NCBI RefSeq assembly: GCF_019104725.1
Contig: NZ_JAHRXF010000017.1
Location: forward strand, 45,408 to 109,407
DNA from: Streptomyces corallincola
GTDB taxonomy: Bacteria; Actinomycetota; Actinomycetes; Streptomycetales; Streptomycetaceae
Direction of reading: 5' to 3'
Length of the DNA stretch: 64,000 nt
The position numbers and the translations under genes were made by a program. The stretch's first letter is position 1; every line of letters starts with the position of its first letter. Shown here piece after piece: positions 33,172 to 41,826 of this stretch. A model generated the notes under the pieces. That model saw only the letters and a program-made list of their open reading frames with translations, searched no databases and was not told the origin of the DNA.

Positions 33172-34626
33172 TCAGATGCTGAACCGCTCCTTCGCCAGCA
33201 GCGGCCGCACCCGGCTGCGGAACCCGCCGGTGCGGAAGGGGACTTGGAGCAGTCCCGGGCGCAGTTGCTGGGCGAGGGCGGCGGCGATCATGCCCTGGTC
33301 CAGGGCGAGGACGAAGTCGCTGACCCGGCCGGTCTTGACGTCCACGGAGTCGCGGAAGCCGTACCGGTCGTCGTAGGCGCCGAAGTCACGGTCCAGGGCG
33401 TGCAGGTTGGCCAGCGCCTCGGCCGGGGCCTGCGGGAGGGCGAGGAAGGAGGCGTGCGGGGTGACGACGCCGCCGGGGAAGTAGCCGTCCTGCTGCATGC
33501 CGATCTCATCGACGCCGTACACGTCGTAGCCACCGGCGGGGATGCTGGCCGGGGAGAAGCCCCAGTAGCCGTATTTCTGCTGGTCGAGGCCGTCCTCGAT
33601 CTGGCTGCGGACGTAGCGCCGGTGGGTGAGGCCCCAGGAGTGCGGGGACCATTCGGGTTCGGGGACGAAGAGGGGGACCATGAGGGCCTCGAACATCGAG
33701 CCGCCCCAGGTGGGGACGACTTTCCGGCCCCGGTAGGTGTAGTGGCCCTCCCAGACCTTCACGCCGTCGATGGTGGCGTAGGCGCCCTCGGGCTCCTGCT
33801 GCTGACCCATGCCGGGGAGCAGGGTGCGGAAGAGGTGCCAGTAGTGCTCGGTCGGCAGCGAGCCGTCCGCGATGCCGAGGTAACTGGCCATGCGCGGCTC
33901 GGTGTTGAGGGCGCCGTAATGGTGGCCGGTCGGCTCGCCCTTGCCGGGCTTGTCGGGCCAGAAGCCGCCCCGGAGCTGGCCGGGTCCGGCGACGGGGTCG
34001 CTGGGGTCGTAGGGGGTGTAGTAGTACGACCAGTCGGCGTCGGCGAGCAGCGCGGCGACGCGGGGGCGCAGTTCGGGGGAGGCGTACGCGGCGATCCGCA
34101 GACCGGTGACGAGCCAGGCGTTGTCCACGGTGGAGAGGAACGGGCGGACGGTGTCGCCGGTCTCGGGCCAGCTGGTGAGCACCGAACCGTCGTGGATGTC
34201 GTACCAGTTGAACCAGAAGCCGTGCGCGCGCTCCAGCTTCTCGACGGCGGAGACGGTGTGCGCCAGGCGTTCGCGCATGGTGGCGGCGGAGATGACGCCG
34301 AGCCCACCGGCGGCGGCGGTGGACCACAGGCCGCACCCGATGTTGGTGGGCGAGGTCTGCGGGGAGGGCACGGGGGTGCCGCTCCCGCTGACGTCGATCT
34401 TGTCGGCGGCCAGCCCGAAATCGCTGGTCATGGCCATGACAGACCGATAGGTGGCGGCGAACCATTCGCGCAGCACGGCGGGCGAGGACCCGCCCCGGTA
34501 CGAGGACGACGGGCGGCCGGAAGGGGACGGCGCGGCCGGGGGCGTGGCGGCGTGGGCGGCGGCGGGGGTGAGGGACGTGGCCGCGAGGGCGGTCCCGGTG
34601 GCGGCGAGGAAACGACGGCGGTTCAT
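33172..34626 (-). CDS. Tat-secreted glycoamylase-like (PF10091/GH144-type) protein
   Basis: A 484-residue exported protein with a twin-arginine signal (MNRRRFLAATGTALAATSL, cleavage near AHA). The mature part is an (alpha/alpha)6-barrel of the glycoamylase-like family: GFWFNWYD, STVDNAWLVTGL, WGGSMFEALMVPLF and YFPGGVVTPHASFLAL are its hallmark blocks. Characterised GH144 relatives are endo-beta-1,2-glucanases. Being next to a GH1 beta-glucosidase and an ABC importer, it probably releases oligosaccharides for uptake. ATG 34626 follows AAGGGAG. The specificity is inferred, not proven. Confidence 0.8.
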   Translation of the reverse strand: MNRRRFLAATGTALAATSLTPAAAHAATPPAAPSPSGRPSSSYRGGSSPAVLREWFAATYRSVMAMTSDFGLAADKIDVSGSGTPVPSPQTSPTNIGCGLWSTAAAGGLGVISAATMRERLAHTVSAVEKLERAHGFWFNWYDIHDGSVLTSWPETGDTVRPFLSTVDNAWLVTGLRIAAYASPELRPRVAALLADADWSYYYTPYDPSDPVAGPGQLRGGFWPDKPGKGEPTGHHYGALNTEPRMASYLGIADGSLPTEHYWHLFRTLLPGMGQQQEPEGAYATIDGVKVWEGHYTYRGRKVVPTWGGSMFEALMVPLFVPEPEWSPHSWGLTHRRYVRSQIEDGLDQQKYGYWGFSPASIPAGGYDVYGVDEIGMQQDGYFPGGVVTPHASFLALPQAPAEALANLHALDRDFGAYDDRYGFRDSVDVKTGRVSDFVLALDQGMIAAALAQQLRPGLLQVPFRTGGFRSRVRPLLAKERFSI

Positions 34627-34698
34627 GCGGCTCCGAACTCCCTTGAGAAGTGCACCGGTTGATGGTCGTGTGCGAGGTGTACGGGGTGTGGTCGGTCG

Positions 34699-34737
34699 CG
34701 CCACGGGCCGCGGCCAAAGGGGCCGCGGCCCGTGGCG
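34699..34737 (-). terminator. Perfect 17-bp hairpin after the GH1 gene
   Basis: CGCCACGGGCCGCGGCC and its exact complement enclose a 5-base loop, downstream of the GH1 stop (34802) and upstream of the glycoamylase-like start. It is a strong candidate terminator for the ABC/GH1 operon and separates it from the next gene. Confidence 0.75.
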
Positions 34738-34801
34738 GGTGTGCCGTCGGGCGCCGGCGGGGGTCAGGTGACCGCCGGCGCCCGGGTCGTGGGGCCGCGC
34801 G

Positions 34802-36004
34802 TCAGGCAGAGGTGCGCGGCAGTTCGCGGGTGCGGCCGAGGCCGCCGAGCCAGTGGGCGGAGGGCTTCGCGGTGCGCTCGAAGGTCACCGGGTCCACGGC
34901 GATCAGGCCGAACGTCGGCTTGAACGAGCCCCATTCGTAGTTGTCGAGCGCGCTCCAGGCCAGGTAGCCCTGGATGTTGAGGCCGTCCTCGACGCAGGCG
35001 GCGACCTCGTCGAGGGCGCCCGCGTAGTAGTCGGCGCGGCGGCTGTCGTCGGCGGTGGCGATGCCGTTCTCGGTGACGATCAGCGCCAGGTCGGGCCCGG
35101 CGACCTCGGCGGTGTGGCGCAGCGCGTGGCCGACGGCGCGCGGGTAGTACTCCCACTGGGTGAGGGTGCGCTCGGCGTCCTCGGGCGCGGGCACCGGCCC
35201 GTCGGCGCCGATCTTGGTCCGGGTGTACGACTGGACGCCGATCCAGTCGTCGCCGCGCGCGGCCTCGATGAAGACGTCCTCGCGGGGGTGCCGGTAGGCG
35301 GCGGTGACGTCCTCGGCGCCGGGCAGCGCCTGGTACACCTGGTTGGCGATGGTCCAGCCGGCCTTGATGGCGGGGTCGATGGCGCGGACGGCCTTCATCG
35401 CGGCGTGGTGGGCGGCGATGATCGCCTCGGTGGTCTCCTCGTCCGGGGTGGGCAGCCCGGCGGGCGGGAACCCCTTGTCGCCGGACTTGGCGAGGCCCGC
35501 CATCACGGCGATCATGTTGGGCTCGTTGATGGTGCAGACGTGCGTGACGCCCTCACCGATGATCGGCGCGCAGTGCTCGACGTACCGGGCGAACAGGTCG
35601 GCGGCGCCGTCGGCGGTCCAGCCGCCGAGGTCCTCGAACCACTGCGGCACGGTGAAGTGGTGCAGGGTGACCATCGGGCGCAGGCCGCGCGCGAGGGCAC
35701 CGTCCACCATGCGGCGGTAGTGGGCGATCTCGGCGTGCGAGAAGGTGCCGCGCACCGGCTCGACGCGGGCCCACTCGACGCTGAACCGGTAGTCGGTGAA
35801 GCCGAGTTCGGCGAGCAGGTCCATGTCCTGCTCCCAGCGGTGGTAGCTGTCGCAGGCGTCGAGGCTGGGCTCGGCGATCCCGGCGGCCGGGTCGTGCTCC
35901 TTGCGCCACCAGTCGCTGTTGACGTTGTTCCCCTCGATCTGGTGGGCGGCGGTGGATGCGCCCCACAGGAAGCCGTCGGGGAAGCGGGTCGAGGTCTGCG
36001 TCAT
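34802..36004 (-). CDS. GH1 beta-glucosidase
   Basis: A 400-residue cytoplasmic GH1 enzyme, somewhat shorter than the usual 440-470. The acid/base Glu161 is in TINEPN and the nucleophile Glu312 in VTENGI. The glycone-binding FLWGASTAAHQIEGN opens the barrel and WSALDNYEWG closes it. It lacks a signal peptide, so it hydrolyses imported beta-glucosides. It lies about 110 bases after the second permease gene and is probably its operon partner, as in ceb/bgl-type loci. ATG 36004. Confidence 0.93.
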   Translation of the reverse strand: MTQTSTRFPDGFLWGASTAAHQIEGNNVNSDWWRKEHDPAAGIAEPSLDACDSYHRWEQDMDLLAELGFTDYRFSVEWARVEPVRGTFSHAEIAHYRRMVDGALARGLRPMVTLHHFTVPQWFEDLGGWTADGAADLFARYVEHCAPIIGEGVTHVCTINEPNMIAVMAGLAKSGDKGFPPAGLPTPDEETTEAIIAAHHAAMKAVRAIDPAIKAGWTIANQVYQALPGAEDVTAAYRHPREDVFIEAARGDDWIGVQSYTRTKIGADGPVPAPEDAERTLTQWEYYPRAVGHALRHTAEVAGPDLALIVTENGIATADDSRRADYYAGALDEVAACVEDGLNIQGYLAWSALDNYEWGSFKPTFGLIAVDPVTFERTAKPSAHWLGGLGRTRELPRTSA

Positions 36005-36113
36005 CGTCCGTTCTGTCTTTCTGGTGGTGTGGGGGTTCTCGGGCCGTCGGGTGGGCCGTCGGTGACTGCCGTGCGCGGCGCGGCGGTCCGCCCGAACTCG
36101 CTTACCTGGTGGG

Positions 36114-37001
36114 CTACTTGAGCCCGGCGGTGGCGATGCCCTGGGTGAAGTGCCGTTGCAGGACGGCGAAGACGAGCAGTACGGGCAGCACGACCAACAG
36201 GGAACCGGCCATCAGCACGCCGTTGCCGCCCGCCACCGTGCGGTTGGGGTCGTTGGCGAAGGTGGCCAGTGCGACCGGCAGGGTGTACTTGCCGGGGTCG
36301 TTGGTCGCGATCAGCGGCCAGATGAAGTTGTTCCAGGAGGCCAGGAAGGTGAAGATCGTCAGCGTGGCCAGGGCGGGCTTGACCAGCGGCAGCACGATGC
36401 GGAAGAAGATGTACCACTCCCCCGCGCCGTCGATCCGGGCCGCCTCCAGCAGCTCGTCCGGGATGGCCTGCATGAACTGCCGCATCAGGAACACCCCGAA
36501 GGCGCTCGCCGCGAACGGCAGGACCAGACCGGCGTAGGTGTCGATCAGGCCGAGCTGGTTCATCAGGACGTACAGCGGCAGGATCATCAGGTTGGCGGGC
36601 ACCATCAGCGCGGCCAGCACGATCCCGAACACCTTGGAACGGCCGGTGAAGCGGAGCTTGGCGAGGGCGTAGCCGAGCATGGAGCAGAACAGCAGGTTGC
36701 ACACCGTGGTGAGGACGGCGACGGCCAGCGAGTTCACGAAGTAGCGCGGCATGTCCAACTGCCGCAGCAGCCCGGTGAAGTTGCCGAGCGTCCAGTGCGT
36801 CGGAATCCACACCGGCGGGCTCGCGGTGAGGTCCTGCCGGGTCTTGAAGGCGGACAGCGCCATCCAGAGGAAGGGCGCCGCCATGATCAGCAGGCTGAGC
36901 GCGGCGACCACGTAGAGCAGGATCTTGCGCGTACGGTTCCCGGGTCCTCCGCCGCTCGGGCGGTGCGGCCGGGTCCCGGCGGCCGGGAGGGTCGCGGTCA
37001 T
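36114..37001 (-). CDS. Carbohydrate ABC transporter permease (MalG/CebG type)
   Basis: A 295-residue inner-membrane permease with six helices. The EAA loop EAARIDGAGEWYIFFRIVLP is in the cytoplasmic segment contacting the ATPase. It belongs to the MalG-like CUT1 subfamily. ATG 37001 overlaps the stop of the partner permease (ATGA). There is no ATP-binding subunit in the locus; a shared MsiK-type ATPase encoded elsewhere is the usual Streptomyces solution. Confidence 0.93.
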   Translation of the reverse strand: MTATLPAAGTRPHRPSGGGPGNRTRKILLYVVAALSLLIMAAPFLWMALSAFKTRQDLTASPPVWIPTHWTLGNFTGLLRQLDMPRYFVNSLAVAVLTTVCNLLFCSMLGYALAKLRFTGRSKVFGIVLAALMVPANLMILPLYVLMNQLGLIDTYAGLVLPFAASAFGVFLMRQFMQAIPDELLEAARIDGAGEWYIFFRIVLPLVKPALATLTIFTFLASWNNFIWPLIATNDPGKYTLPVALATFANDPNRTVAGGNGVLMAGSLLVVLPVLLVFAVLQRHFTQGIATAGLK

Positions 37002-37972
37002 CGGGTGTTGTCCTTCATCAGTCGGAGCTGGAGGACCGTGACGGCCATGATGATGACGAACAGCACGTAGGCCATCGCGCTCGCGTAACCCATGTGGAAG
37101 AAGTTGAAGCCCTGCTGGTACATGTCCAGCGAGACCGTCAGGGTGGCGTTGTTGGGGCCGCCCTGGGTCATCACGAAGGGTTCCTCGAAGACGTTGAGGT
37201 AGCCGATGGTGGTGATGACCGTGGCGTAGAGCAGGGTCGGACGCAGCAACGGCACGGTGATGCGGCGCAGTTCCTGCCAGCCGCTCGCGCCGTCCAGCCG
37301 GGCCGCCTCGCGGACCTCGTTCGGGATCGCCTGGAGTCCGGCGATGAACAGCACCATGACGGTGCCCAGGTTGCGCCACACGCCCATCGCGATCAGCGAG
37401 GGCATCGCCCAGGTGGAGGAGCCGAGGAAGTCCGGTGCGTGGAAGCCGAGTTCGGAGGCGAGCCCCGCGATCAGCCCGTCCGAGGGGTCAAGCACGAACC
37501 GCCACACCACGGCGACCGCGACGATCGTGGTGACGACCGGGGCGTAGAAGCCGATCCGGAAGAACGTACGGGCCCGGTCGATGCCGTTGTTCAGCAACAG
37601 CGCGGCCAGCAGCCCGAGCACGATGGTCAGCGGTACGCCGACGACCACGAAGTACCCGGTGTTGAAGAGGGACTTGAGGAACGTGTCGTCCTGGAACAAC
37701 TGGGTGTAGTTGTCCAGCCCGACGAACCGGGCGTCCAGCGGGCGGGTCACGTTGCGCGCCCCGAAGTCGGTGAAGCTCATGACGAGCGTGGCGACGATCG
37801 GGAACAGCATGAAGACGCCGAACAGCACGAGGAACGGCGTGGAGAACAGCCATCCGTGCAGATTGTGGCGGCCGACCGGGCCCCGGCCGGGCCGGGAGGC
37901 GCTGCGCTTCCCGGCCACGGGGGTCTTCGTCGGGGCCGCCTCGGACGCGGCCGGTCCTGTCGTGAGGGACAT
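36998..37972 (-). CDS. Carbohydrate ABC transporter permease (MalF/CebF type)
   Basis: A 324-residue CUT1 permease with a basic N-terminal cytoplasmic tail, six helices and the EAA loop (EAARLDGASGWQELRRITVP). It is the MalF-like partner of the downstream permease, coupled by ATGA. It starts at ATG 37972, 6 bases after the stop of the solute-binding protein gene. Together the proteins import a beta-glucoside oligosaccharide, inferred from the GH1 neighbour. Confidence 0.93.
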   Translation of the reverse strand: MSLTTGPAASEAAPTKTPVAGKRSASRPGRGPVGRHNLHGWLFSTPFLVLFGVFMLFPIVATLVMSFTDFGARNVTRPLDARFVGLDNYTQLFQDDTFLKSLFNTGYFVVVGVPLTIVLGLLAALLLNNGIDRARTFFRIGFYAPVVTTIVAVAVVWRFVLDPSDGLIAGLASELGFHAPDFLGSSTWAMPSLIAMGVWRNLGTVMVLFIAGLQAIPNEVREAARLDGASGWQELRRITVPLLRPTLLYATVITTIGYLNVFEEPFVMTQGGPNNATLTVSLDMYQQGFNFFHMGYASAMAYVLFVIIMAVTVLQLRLMKDNTR

Positions 37973-37977
37973 GGGGG

Positions 37978-39225
37978 CTACTTCGTCAGTCCTGCGATCT
38001 GGTTCTGGGCCTGGGTGAGCGCGGTCTTGGCGTCCGCGCTGCCCTGGGTGACGGCGCCGATCGCGGCGTCCACCTTGGAGGTGATCTCGGTGAGCTTCGC
38101 GGCGGACGGCTCGGTGCGGGCCGTCTCCATCTGCTTGCGCCAGATCTTCATCTCGGCGTCCGTGGCAAGCGTCCCGCTGTCCCAGGCGGCGCGGTTGGCC
38201 GGGAGGTCGGCGGTGCGCTTGAACCAGTCGGCCTGGCCCTTGGCGCCGGTCAGGTACTGGATGAACTTCGACGCCGCCGCCTTGTGCGTGCTGTCGGCGG
38301 AGACGGCGAGGCTGGAACCACCGGCCATCGACACCGACCCCTTGTCCCCGGCGGGCAGCGGCGCGACGGCCCACTTGCCCTTCAGGCCGGGGTAGTTGTC
38401 GGCGATGAGCCCGGTCATCCAGGGGCCGCCGAGGAACATCGGCACGTTGCCGGTGTTGAAGTCCTTCGTGACGTCGTAACCCGGCTGCTCCGACTTGGCG
38501 ATGAGCCCCTTCTTGAAGAAGCTGCCGTAGTAGTCGAGGGCCTTGACCGCCTGCGGCGAGTCGATGACCGGCTTGCCCTGGGCGTTGAGGATGCCGCCGC
38601 CGTCGGAGTACAGGAACGGGTAGAAGCTCTGCACGGTGTCGAGACCGGAGGGCTTGAGGTCCATGCCCCACTTGGTGTGCGCCTTGGACTGGTACGCCTC
38701 TGCGTCCTGCTGGAGCTCGGCCATCGTGGTGGGGGCGGCCTTGATGCCGGCCTTCTTGGCGAGGTCGGTCCGGTAGTAGAGGACGCGGGTGTCCACGTAC
38801 CACGGCACGCTGTAGGTCTTGCCGTCGTAGCTGCCCTGCTGCCAGGCGGCGGGGAAGAAGTCGCCCTGGTGGAAGGTCTTGGTGTCCACCGGCTCCAGCA
38901 CGCCCATGTCGGCGAACTCACCGAGGTAGCTGCTGCCCATCTGCACCACGTCGGGCAGCTTGCCCGCGGCGGCGGCGGCCACCAGCTTCTGGTGCGCCAC
39001 GTCCCAGCCGACCGGGGTGACCTTGACGTCGATGTTGGAGTGCGTCTTCTCGTACTCCTTGGCGACGTCCCCCAGCTTCTCGCCCTCGGTCCCCATCGCC
39101 CAGACGGTCAGCGTCTGCTTGGCGTTCGCGGCGACCCCCGCGCCACCCGAACCACCGCAGGCGGTGAGGGTCAGCGCTGACGCCAGGGTGAGGGTGATCG
39201 AACCGATAGCGGCAACGCGGTTCAT
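37978..39225 (-). CDS. ABC sugar-binding lipoprotein
   Basis: A 415-residue solute-binding protein with a lipoprotein signal (LTLTAC lipobox, Cys23) and a CUT1 family-1 fold (LTVWAMGTEGEKLGDVAKEY; PDVVQMGSSYLGEFADMGVL; FLGGPWMTG). It captures oligosaccharides at the outer face of the membrane for the two permeases. ATG 39225 is fixed by a strong AAGGAGGAG 5 bases upstream. It is the first gene of the operon, with LacI-type operators about 110-140 bases before the start. Confidence 0.93.
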   Translation of the reverse strand: MNRVAAIGSITLTLASALTLTACGGSGGAGVAANAKQTLTVWAMGTEGEKLGDVAKEYEKTHSNIDVKVTPVGWDVAHQKLVAAAAAGKLPDVVQMGSSYLGEFADMGVLEPVDTKTFHQGDFFPAAWQQGSYDGKTYSVPWYVDTRVLYYRTDLAKKAGIKAAPTTMAELQQDAEAYQSKAHTKWGMDLKPSGLDTVQSFYPFLYSDGGGILNAQGKPVIDSPQAVKALDYYGSFFKKGLIAKSEQPGYDVTKDFNTGNVPMFLGGPWMTGLIADNYPGLKGKWAVAPLPAGDKGSVSMAGGSSLAVSADSTHKAAASKFIQYLTGAKGQADWFKRTADLPANRAAWDSGTLATDAEMKIWRKQMETARTEPSAAKLTEITSKVDAAIGAVTQGSADAKTALTQAQNQIAGLTK

Positions 39226-39336
39226 GGACGGCTCCTCCTTGAGCTTCCTGCTTGGGTCTTGCGGGTGGTGCGGTGGTGCGTGACGTGCTGTCCCGCGCGG
39301 CTCGCTCCCGCGTGGAGCACGGGGCTCGCGGCACGA

Positions 39337-39365
39337 ATGTATGCGCTGTCTGTAAGCGCATACAT
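39337..39365. promoter_or_regulatory. LacI-type operator upstream of the sugar-binding protein gene
   Basis: An exact 11-base inverted repeat (ATGTATGCGCT, 7-base spacer, complement) contains the LacI-family consensus TGTAAGCGCATACA at 39351-39364 (pattern TGNAANCGNNTNCA). A near-identical site precedes the LacI gene itself, supporting it as that regulator's binding site. Confidence 0.8.
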
Positions 39366-39482
39366 CACTCTGTTCCAGAGAGTTGGGAGCTGACAAGGGG
39401 GGTCTTGGTCACACTCGGGTAACGGGCGGGGGATGGGACCGAGGACATCACCGCAGCAACGTAAGCGGGATTGATGCAGGAT

Positions 39483-39508
39483 GAAACCTTTGCTAAGTGA
39501 AAGGTTTC
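39483..39508. promoter_or_regulatory. Second inverted repeat (GAAACCTTT-N8-AAAGGTTTC)
   Basis: Perfect 9-base AT-rich arms upstream of the binding-protein operon. It is unlike a terminator (low GC, no U run) and may be a site for a second regulator or a distal operator. Confidence 0.45.
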
Positions 39509-39583
39509 CCACTTTCAGTGCTGGGACAGGGCGGCGATCCGGCCGGGCCGTTCGCTGAAGCAACCGGGACGGCGGGCGTCCGC

Positions 39584-40696
39584 TCAGGAGGCGGGCGTAC
39601 CGCCGTCGGGGCAGCCGCAGCTGCCGCGCCGGGCGACGGTGACGGGGAGCATGCGGGAGACGGGCTCGGTGCCGGGCGTACCGTTCGCCGCGCCCCCGGA
39701 GCCGCCGGTCTGGGCGGCGGCGAGCCGACGGACGAGGAGTTCGACGGCCTCCTCCCCCATCCGCACGGTGGGCTGGCGCACGGTGGTGAGCGAGGGGCGT
39801 ACGAGGCGGCTGAGCGGAATGCCGTCGAACCCGGTGACCAGCACGTCGCCCGGTACGGACAGCCCCCGGCGTTCGAGTTCGCGGAGCGCGCCGACGGCCA
39901 TCTGGTCGTTGGCGAAGACGAACGCGTCGGGCCGCTCGCCGGGGCCGTCGCAGAGCAGGGCGGCGGCGCGGGCACCCTCGGCGCGGGTCATCATGCCGAC
40001 GCGTACGGCGGGTTCGGCACCGACCTCCACCCCGGCGTCCCGGCAGGCGCGCCGGAACCCGGCGAAGCGGGCCCGCACGTCCGGGGACTCCTCGGCGGTG
40101 CCGATGTAGGCGGGGCGGCGGACACCGTGGTCTTCGAGGAGGTGGCGGGTGAGTTCGCGCTGGCCGTCCTCGTTGGCGACCTCGATGTGGTCGAGGTGGT
40201 CGAGGTGGTCGGTGCCCTCGCGGGGCCCGGCGAGCATGACGACGGGGCGGCGGCGGGAGATGACCTCCAGTTCCCCGGTAGGAACCGTACGGGCCATCAC
40301 GGCGAAGCCGTCCACCCGCCCGGCCACCTTGGCGACGAGGCTCTCGGGGCCGCCCTGGAGGGACGCGGCGATGAGGAGGGCGTATCCGTGGCGGCGGGCG
40401 GCGCGTTCCATGCCCCGGATGATCTGGTCGGAGTAGAGCATCGCGGCGTCGTCGTCATCGGTGTCCGCGTCCGGGTCGGCGTAGTCCGGGAAGCAGAGCC
40501 CCAGCACCCCGGTGGACCGGCTCGCCAGCCCGCGCGCGTTCCCGCTCGGCACGTACCCCAGCTCCCGCGCCACCGCCAGCACCCGCTCCCTCGTCGCCTC
40601 CCGCACCGTGTCGGGGGTGCGGTACACCCGCGAAACGGTGGCGATGGAGACACCGGAGCGCTCCGCCACGTCGTACACGGTGGGGGAGGCAGTCAC
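39584..40696 (-). CDS. LacI-family repressor of the beta-glucoside operon
   Basis: A 370-residue LacI/GalR regulator. The N-terminal helix-turn-helix with hinge (TVYDVAERSGVSIATVSRVY) is followed by a periplasmic-binding-like sugar domain (GVLGLCFPDY; RVDGFAVMAR; DAFVFANDQMAVGAL; GDVLVTGFDGIPLSRLVRPS). GTG 40696 gives the normal N-terminus. A LacI-type operator 48 bases upstream matches one in front of the binding-protein gene, indicating autoregulation plus control of the operon. This operator differs from the CebR box (TGGGAGCGCTCCCA), so it is probably not the cellobiose regulator. Confidence 0.92.
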   Translation of the reverse strand: MTASPTVYDVAERSGVSIATVSRVYRTPDTVREATRERVLAVARELGYVPSGNARGLASRSTGVLGLCFPDYADPDADTDDDDAAMLYSDQIIRGMERAARRHGYALLIAASLQGGPESLVAKVAGRVDGFAVMARTVPTGELEVISRRRPVVMLAGPREGTDHLDHLDHIEVANEDGQRELTRHLLEDHGVRRPAYIGTAEESPDVRARFAGFRRACRDAGVEVGAEPAVRVGMMTRAEGARAAALLCDGPGERPDAFVFANDQMAVGALRELERRGLSVPGDVLVTGFDGIPLSRLVRPSLTTVRQPTVRMGEEAVELLVRRLAAAQTGGSGGAANGTPGTEPVSRMLPVTVARRGSCGCPDGGTPAS

Positions 40697-40743
40697 GTCT
40701 TCAGGTCCGTTCGCCGGTCGGGGGCGGGGGGGTACGTGCGTAA

Positions 40744-40757
40744 TGAAAGCGCATTCA
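40744..40757. promoter_or_regulatory. LacI-type operator upstream of the LacI gene
   Basis: TGAAAGCGCATTCA fits TGNAANCGNNTNCA and differs from the site at 39351-39364 at only two positions. Confidence 0.75.
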
Positions 40758-40759
40758 CT

Positions 40760-40860
40760 GTAGGGGGCCGGGGGTGGGGGGAGCAAGCGGGTGGGGTGGG
40801 TTTGGGCTGGTGGGGGTGGTTGGGGCGTTGGGGGGAGGCTCGGGGGACGGACGCGGGCCC
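40760..40860. repeat. G-rich tract with G-quadruplex potential
   Basis: At least eight runs of three or more G on the plus strand (GGGGG, GGGGGTGGGGGG, GGGTGGGGTGGGTTTGGG and more) lie between the LacI promoter and the end of the GNAT gene. Confidence 0.6.
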
Positions 40861-40920
40861 CGGACCGTACGCGGCGGAACCGGGGCTTTACCGGCCGGGA
40901 TGCCTGGCCGCGTGCGCGCT

Positions 40921-41823
40921 CTACGGAGTGCGTTCTACGGAGGTGTGTTGTGGTGCGTAGGAGAATCTGTGCCCGGCGAAGTCGGCGACGTGGACGAAGC
41001 CGATGCGTTGGTAGAGGGCATTGCTGGTGGGGTTGTCGGGGTCTGTGAACAGGACGACGGCCGTCGCGCCTGCGGCGAGTGCGGCTCTGCTGACGTGGGC
41101 CGTCACGGCTGCCGCGTAGCCGTGGCCGCGGAGGGGGGCGGGGGTGTAGACGGGGTCCACCCGGACCATGCCGCCGATGACCGCGGTCGTGGCCGCCATC
41201 GAGGCGGAGGTTCCCTCCGGCGTTTGCCAGAGGGTGAAGCGCCTGTCACCGAAGCGCGAGTCACCCCAGGAACCGGCGTCGATCAGGTCGATGGACGATT
41301 GCTCCCCGACCTCGACGCAGAACTCGCGGCACCAGCGCACGACTTGCTCATGGTCGCCGCCGCCCGCGACGCGTCCCTGACCGGCCGGGCGCGGGTCGGG
41401 AGGGGTCAGCGTGCCGAGACGGTAGAGATGCGTCCGCCAGAACGGCTCCGACGCCGCGCCCGTGACCCGCTGCCATGACTCGGCCAAGGCCCCGGCGGTG
41501 TCGCGGTTCGCGATGACCGTGGCCGGGGACCGGCCGATGTCGGCCAGGCGAGCGGCGAGGGTGTCCGTCTGCTCGGCCGCGAGGGCGGTGAGGCCCAGGC
41601 GTCCCCGCAAGGTGAGATAGCAGATCGCACGCACCTCACCTCCTGATCCCAACCACCCGAACAGATCCGCGCCGGACTCCCCTTCAGCCCTTCTGTCGGC
41701 CCGCAGCTTCTCGATGTCCGTCAACGCCGTGTTGTGCACGGCAGGGCGCGAACACAGGAACTCCCCTGTTCGGGAAAGGAATTCATCGATGTCTCGGGTG
41801 ATATGCCAGTCTTCGGGAAGCAT
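40921..41823 (-). CDS. GNAT-family N-acetyltransferase
   Basis: A 300-residue protein. Its C-terminal half carries the GNAT core: VIGGMVRVDPVYTPAPLRGH leads into GYAAAVTAHV (the acetyl-CoA-binding motif A, normally R/Q-x-x-G-x-G/A), then VVLFTDPDNPTSNALYQRIG (motif B). The N-terminal half is a degenerate second GNAT-like or accessory domain. Substrate unknown. ATG 41823 lies 3 bases after the MFS stop codon at 41827, so it is coupled to the frameshifted MFS gene on the same strand. Confidence 0.85.
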   Translation of the reverse strand: MLPEDWHITRDIDEFLSRTGEFLCSRPAVHNTALTDIEKLRADRRAEGESGADLFGWLGSGGEVRAICYLTLRGRLGLTALAAEQTDTLAARLADIGRSPATVIANRDTAGALAESWQRVTGAASEPFWRTHLYRLGTLTPPDPRPAGQGRVAGGGDHEQVVRWCREFCVEVGEQSSIDLIDAGSWGDSRFGDRRFTLWQTPEGTSASMAATTAVIGGMVRVDPVYTPAPLRGHGYAAAVTAHVSRAALAAGATAVVLFTDPDNPTSNALYQRIGFVHVADFAGHRFSYAPQHTSVERTP

Positions 41824-41826
41824 GCT

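Larger units (their letters stand above)
39226..39583. other. 358-base control region of the beta-glucoside operon
   Basis: No gene. It contains the LacI-type operator (39337-39365), a second AT-rich inverted repeat (39483-39508), and the end of the LacI gene on the same strand. The operon promoter must lie here, but no unambiguous -35/-10 pair was found. Confidence 0.7.

Noticed and set aside
30363..33182. A 939-codon plus-strand frame
   Set aside because: It is antisense to the M20 amidohydrolase and out of frame with the methyltransferase; low-complexity composition.
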